The notes under the pieces were generated by a model that saw only the letters and a list, made by a program, of their open reading frames with translations, did not search any database and was not told the DNA's origin. 64,000 bases of DNA from Aceticella autotrophica (GTDB lineage Bacteria > Bacillota > Thermoanaerobacteria > Thermoanaerobacterales > Thermoanaerobacteraceae), in assembly GCF_017357865.1 (NCBI RefSeq), contig NZ_CP060096.1, positions 1,475,001 through 1,539,000 on the forward strand, given 5' to 3'. Each line of letters begins with the position of its first letter. Positions within the stretch are counted from its first letter, which is position 1. Made by a program: the position numbers and the translations under genes. Below, one piece after another: positions 60,628 to 64,000 of this stretch.

Positions 60628-60646
60628 ATTTCTTCTATCTCTTTTT
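60607..60646 (+). terminator. Terminator of cheW
   Basis: GAGATAGAAGAAAT pairs over 14 bp with ATTTCTTCTATCTC and is followed by TTTTT. The stem includes the last codons and is placed between convergent genes cheW and yebC. Confidence 0.85.
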
Positions 60647-61370
60647 AACTTGATATTTCTACATTATGATATACATTTTGTACATCGTCATTTTCTTCTA
60701 ATTTGTCTATCATTTTTTCAAACTTCTCATAATCACTTTCATTCAATTGTATTGTATTCTGCGGTATCATAGTAATCTCAGCAGTGCTTAATTCATATCC
60801 AGATTTTTCCAAAGCTTCTTTAACTGAAGTGAAATTTGAAGGGTCTGTTAATATTTCAAATTCTTCACCTTCGGAGGAAAAATCATCCGCACCTGCATCT
60901 ATTGCCTGTAAAGCAAGCTCATCTTCATCAATATTTTCTCTTTTTTCAATTGTTATTAAACCTTTTTTGCTAAACATCCATGCAACACATCCTGATTCAC
61001 CAAGGCTACCACCGCTTCTGTCAAATATATACCTTATATCACCTGCTGTCCTGTTTTTATTGTCTGTCAGTGCCTCTATTATGATAGCTGTACCAGCAGG
61101 ACCATAACCTTCGTAAACTACCTCTTCATAATTTCCACCGCCAAGTTCTCCTGTCCCCTTTTTGATTGCTCTTTGAATATTATCATTTGGGAGATTGTTA
61201 GCTTTTGCCTTTTCTATGGCATCTCTTAATTTACCATTCGTTTCTGGGTCTCCACCCTCTTTAGCAGCCATGATAATATCTTTTGTCAATTTTGTAAAAA
61301 TCTTCCCTTTTTGTGCATCCATTCTTTCCTTTTTATGCTTGATATTTGCCCATTTTGAATGACCTGACAT
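60645..61370 (-). CDS. yebC: YebC/PmpR-family protein
   Basis: A 241-residue protein beginning [31 protein letters not shown], the family signature, with [13 protein letters not shown] and [20 protein letters not shown] further on. Family members act as DNA-binding regulators or, as shown for some, as translation factors at difficult proline motifs. It stands between cheW and cysK. Confidence 0.93.
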   Translation of the reverse strand: MSGHSKWANIKHKKERMDAQKGKIFTKLTKDIIMAAKEGGDPETNGKLRDAIEKAKANNLPNDNIQRAIKKGTGELGGGNYEEVVYEGYGPAGTAIIIEALTDNKNRTAGDIRYIFDRSGGSLGESGCVAWMFSKKGLITIEKRENIDEDELALQAIDAGADDFSSEGEEFEILTDPSNFTSVKEALEKSGYELSTAEITMIPQNTIQLNESDYEKFEKMIDKLEENDDVQNVYHNVEISS

Positions 61371-61438
61371 AAAAAACCTCCTCTACAATTGTGTCATATA
61401 AATCATTTTAAATTAAACTTAAAGATTTGTAAATTGGC

Positions 61439-62359
61439 TTATTCTGCAGTAAAAAGCTGTGTGCTTAAATATCTCTCACCTGTATCCGGTGCAATTGCAA
61501 GAACTTTTTTGCCGCTTCCTAATCTTTTTGCCACCTCTATTGCTGCATATGTAGCAGCACCTGTTGAAATACCAGCCATAATTCCTTCCATACGAGCAAG
61601 CCTTCTTGCCGTTTCAAATGCATCTTCATCTTTAACTGCTATAACCTCATCTACTATATTTTTATCAAATACCTTTGGAATAAAACCAGCACCAATACCT
61701 TGTATACCATGTAAACCGGGCTTACCACCTGAAATGACAGGTGATTTTTCGGGTTCAACAGCAATAATTTTTATAGCAGGAATATTTTCTTTGAGCACCC
61801 TTGCGACACCTGTTATTGTGCCGCCTGTTCCTACACCAGCTATAAATGCATCAAGTCCATCTTTAAAGTCTTCAAGAATTTCTATCGCTGTCGTTTTTTC
61901 ATGTGCTTTTGGATTTGCCTCATTTTCAAATTGCTGCGGCATATAATAGTTTTTATTTTTTTCTGCCAATTCCTTTGCTTTTTTAATTGCACCATTTATT
62001 CCTTCTAAACCCGGTGTTAGAACTATTTCTGCTCCGTATGCAGTCAAAAGCATCCTTCTTTCTATACTCATTGTATCTGGCATTACTATCACTACCTTAT
62101 ATCCTTTGGCAGCACCTACCATTGCAAGACCGATGCCTGTATTTCCACTTGTGGGTTCTACAATAACACTACCTTCTTTTAACTTGCCTTCTATTTCAGC
62201 ACATTCAATCATTGATAAAGCAATTCTATCCTTTATACTGCTGCCGGGATTAAATGCTTCAAGCTTTAAAAAGACATCAGCAGCATTCTTTTCAATAATC
62301 TTATTAAGCATAACAACAGGTGTATTGCCAATAAGATCATATATTTTACTTGCCCTCAT
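61439..62359 (-). CDS. cysK: Cysteine synthase A
   Basis: PLP enzyme making cysteine from O-acetylserine and sulfide. PLP-binding Lys lies in [16 protein letters not shown] (about residue 43), [19 protein letters not shown] binds the substrate and [15 protein letters not shown] the phosphate. The protein has 306 residues. No T-box or S-box is visible upstream. The divergent TSUP permease pair next to it may transport a sulfur compound, which is only a guess from position. Confidence 0.93.
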   Translation of the reverse strand: MRASKIYDLIGNTPVVMLNKIIEKNAADVFLKLEAFNPGSSIKDRIALSMIECAEIEGKLKEGSVIVEPTSGNTGIGLAMVGAAKGYKVVIVMPDTMSIERRMLLTAYGAEIVLTPGLEGINGAIKKAKELAEKNKNYYMPQQFENEANPKAHEKTTAIEILEDFKDGLDAFIAGVGTGGTITGVARVLKENIPAIKIIAVEPEKSPVISGGKPGLHGIQGIGAGFIPKVFDKNIVDEVIAVKDEDAFETARRLARMEGIMAGISTGAATYAAIEVAKRLGSGKKVLAIAPDTGERYLSTQLFTAE

Positions 62360-62463
62360 TTTATAATACCCCCCAATAAATATCTACTTAAAATTTTAAA
62401 TCTAATACATATATTGTGTCAAATAAATCAAAATAAATATATAAATAAATTATAGGTGATTTA

Positions 62464-62820
62464 ATGAAAAAAAAATTGCAGTTAATATTAATAGGCTTTT
62501 TAACAGGAATTTTAAATGGTTTATTCGGTGCTGGCGGCGGTACATTAATTGTACCTTTTTTTGTATTTATACTTGGTATTGAAGACCATAAGGCACATGC
62601 AACAGCTATTTCCATAATTTTACCCCTTACAATACTAAGCTCTATTATTTATATTAAGGAAAACCTTATTAATTTACCTTTGACACTGAATATTGCTTTA
62701 GGAAGTACAGTTGGCGGTTATATAGGTGCAAAACTTTTATACAAGATTCCTATAAAAATACTGCGAAAGATATTTGGTATTATTATGATAATTGCAGCGG
62801 TAAGGATATTTATATCATGA
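62464..62820 (+). CDS. Half-size TSUP (TauE/SafE-type) permease, first half
   Basis: A 118-residue membrane protein with about four segments. ILNGLFGAGGGTLIVPFFVFILGIEDHKAHATAISIILPL is the typical first motif of a TSUP half, and GSTVGGYIGAKLLYKIP follows. Full TSUP transporters have about 250 residues with two such halves. The stop overlaps the next start by 4 bp (ATGA), so the two halves are translated together and probably form one transporter. TSUP substrates include sulfite and organic sulfonates; not determinable here. Confidence 0.85.
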   Translation: MKKKLQLILIGFLTGILNGLFGAGGGTLIVPFFVFILGIEDHKAHATAISIILPLTILSSIIYIKENLINLPLTLNIALGSTVGGYIGAKLLYKIPIKILRKIFGIIMIIAAVRIFIS

Positions 62821-63170
62821 AAAATATTATAATAGGTCTATTATCAGGAATAATCAGCGGTATGGGTATAGGCGGAGGTACATTATTAATTCCATTGCTT
62901 ACTATATTTCAAGGTATCGAACAACACGTTGCTCAGGGTGCAAACCTGCTATCGTTTGTTCCAACAGCCTTTATCGCATTAATATACCATATAAAAAATA
63001 AAAATATAAAAACAGATATAATATTATATATCATTATCAGTGGGCTTATAGGTAGTTTTATTGGTTCCTTTATATCTGTGTTAATTAATTCTACCTTGCT
63101 AAAAAAAATGTTTGCCGCCTTTTTATTGTTGATGGGTATTTATGAATTATTGTCAAAAGAAAAAAAATAA
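62817..63170 (+). CDS. Half-size TSUP permease, second half
   Basis: A 117-residue membrane protein with the same plan as its upstream neighbour: IISGMGIGGGTLLIPLLTIFQGIEQHVAQGANLLSFVPTA and GLIGSFIGSFISVLI. It resembles the first half, as expected for an internal duplication that in other species is fused. A ribosome site is not obvious, consistent with coupling through the ATGA overlap. Confidence 0.85.
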   Translation: MKNIIIGLLSGIISGMGIGGGTLLIPLLTIFQGIEQHVAQGANLLSFVPTAFIALIYHIKNKNIKTDIILYIIISGLIGSFIGSFISVLINSTLLKKMFAAFLLLMGIYELLSKEKK

Positions 63171-63189
63171 TCATGAAGTTAATATAGGA

Positions 63190-63837
63190 TTATTCTAAAT
63201 ATTTTTCACCTTTTTTATAAAGATATAAATTATTATCTTCTTTTAAAATTAAATTAGCCTTTGTTAAATTTTTTATATGTTCAATAAAATAGTCTTTTTT
63301 CCCCTCCTCTATATAAACATTTATTTTAACCTTATCTGTATAATCAATACTCTTTATAAAATACTCATTCTTAATCAAGTCATTTTGTACAATACCTAAT
63401 AATGTATATTCAATAATTATAGATATTTTTCTAAAAAGTATTTTTTCAACAATAACAGCATCATCAATGGCAGCTTTTGCACTTTTCCCATATGCCCTTG
63501 CAAGTCCTCCTGCACCTAATAAAATACCGCCAAAATACCTCGTTACAACAACAGCCGTGTTTTTTAAGCCCTCCATCTTAATAACATTTAATACAGGGAT
63601 ACCTCCTGTTCCAGAAGGTTCACCATCATCGCTGTATCTTTGTATTTCATCTCTCTCTCCAAAAACATATGCATAAACATTATGAGTTGCCTGTCTGTGT
63701 TTACTTCTTATCTCTTCAATAAACTTTATAGCATCTTTTTCTGAATTAATTTGTCTTGCATATCCAATGAATTTTGAACGCTTTATTTCTATTTCTTTAC
63801 AACCACTTTTATATAATGTTTTATATCGACTTAGCAA
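63190..63837 (-). CDS. yigZ: YigZ/IMPACT-family protein
   Basis: A 215-residue protein with the UPF0029 N-terminal domain: KRSKFIGYARQINSE, HRQATHNVYAYVFG, YSDDGEPSGTGGIPVLNVI and VVVTRYFGGILLGAGGLARAYG. The C-terminal domain (about 135-205) is the usual EF-G-like fold. The cellular role is not settled. GAGGTGGTAATTTGC lies upstream. Confidence 0.92.
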   Translation of the reverse strand: MLSRYKTLYKSGCKEIEIKRSKFIGYARQINSEKDAIKFIEEIRSKHRQATHNVYAYVFGERDEIQRYSDDGEPSGTGGIPVLNVIKMEGLKNTAVVVTRYFGGILLGAGGLARAYGKSAKAAIDDAVIVEKILFRKISIIIEYTLLGIVQNDLIKNEYFIKSIDYTDKVKINVYIEEGKKDYFIEHIKNLTKANLILKEDNNLYLYKKGEKYLE

Positions 63838-63878
63838 ATTACCACCTCAATGTAATTATATCGAAATATACAAAAAAA

Positions 63879-63906
63879 GAAAACCGATAAACGGTTTCAA
63901 AAAATT
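63879..63906 (-). terminator. Terminator of the gene entering from the right edge
   Basis: AAACCG-TTTAT-CGGTTT on the minus strand followed by TCTTTTTTTG. Confidence 0.8.
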
Positions 63907-63914
63907 ATATTAAA

Positions 63915-64000
63915 TCAAGCCATGATTTCATTCAATAATTTATATTTGGAATAAGAAACGTTTACTAAAGACTTATCTTGGCTATAAGTAATTAAATCTA
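63915..64000 (-). CDS. 3' end of an unidentified gene (partial)
   Basis: The last 27 codons of a minus-strand gene that starts beyond the right edge, ending SYSKYKLLNEIMA and TGA. A good terminator follows 10 bp downstream. Too short to identify. Confidence 0.5.
   Translation of the reverse strand, partial: DLITYSQDKSLVNVSYSKYKLLNEIMA

Overview
The window is AT-rich, low-GC Firmicute DNA. The pyr operon with PyrR attenuators, the yajC-secDF-recJ and apt-relA-dtd order, sporulation genes (SpoIID-type, BofC), the SCIFF peptide with its radical-SAM maturase, and the mix of insertion sequences all suggest an anaerobic spore-forming clostridium, most likely of the Thermoanaerobacterium/Thermoanaerobacter type. 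The class is well supported; the genus is inference.

Layout. 1-2000: leader and tandem promoters of a leftward rRNA operon (16S lies off the left edge), split by an ISNCY-type insertion sequence. 2106-5915: an EEP-family hydrolase, an IS110 element with a hairpin-rich leader, a MORN/YwqK-like repeat protein and two DUF5320 genes. 5947-12300: leftward pyrR-B-C-F-K-D-E operon for UMP synthesis, with one PyrR attenuator before pyrR and a second before pyrB; carAB is absent. 12337-17425: a surface protein, asparagine synthetase and a two-component system. 17462-21297: leftward apt-relA-dtd-MBL hydrolase. 21330 to about 44130: an accessory island. 44490-60069: leftward housekeeping block bofC, ruvC-ruvA-ruvB, a DUF2905 gene, a SpoIID-type gene, queA, tgt, yajC, a TIGR04086 gene, scfA-scfB, secD-secF, an ABC1 kinase and recJ. 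60178-64000: cheW, yebC, cysK, two half-size TSUP permease genes, yigZ and the 3' end of one more gene.

In many Firmicutes recJ is followed directly by apt-relA-dtd. Here about 23 kb of decayed mobile DNA lies between them: a frameshifted TnpB element touching apt, two 476-bp internally deleted IS21 derivatives, a defective IS21 copy, IS1182 and IS110 remnants, an IS200 with a stop in tnpA, three copies of an RCC1-propeller lipoprotein gene in different states of collapse, a possible split sigma factor, and a 3.4-kb Tn7/Tn5053-like transposon.

The most interesting object is that transposon (33471-36866). It has matching TGTTA-type ends, a zinc-finger protein (DUF6431-like), a DDE transposase, an AAA+ ATPase and, between the ATPase gene and the right end, a 121-nt segment that folds into a closed multi-stem RNA with a possible pseudoknot. 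No known RNA family could be matched by eye. A transposon-encoded RNA acting in regulation or target choice is a testable hypothesis, not a demonstrated fact.
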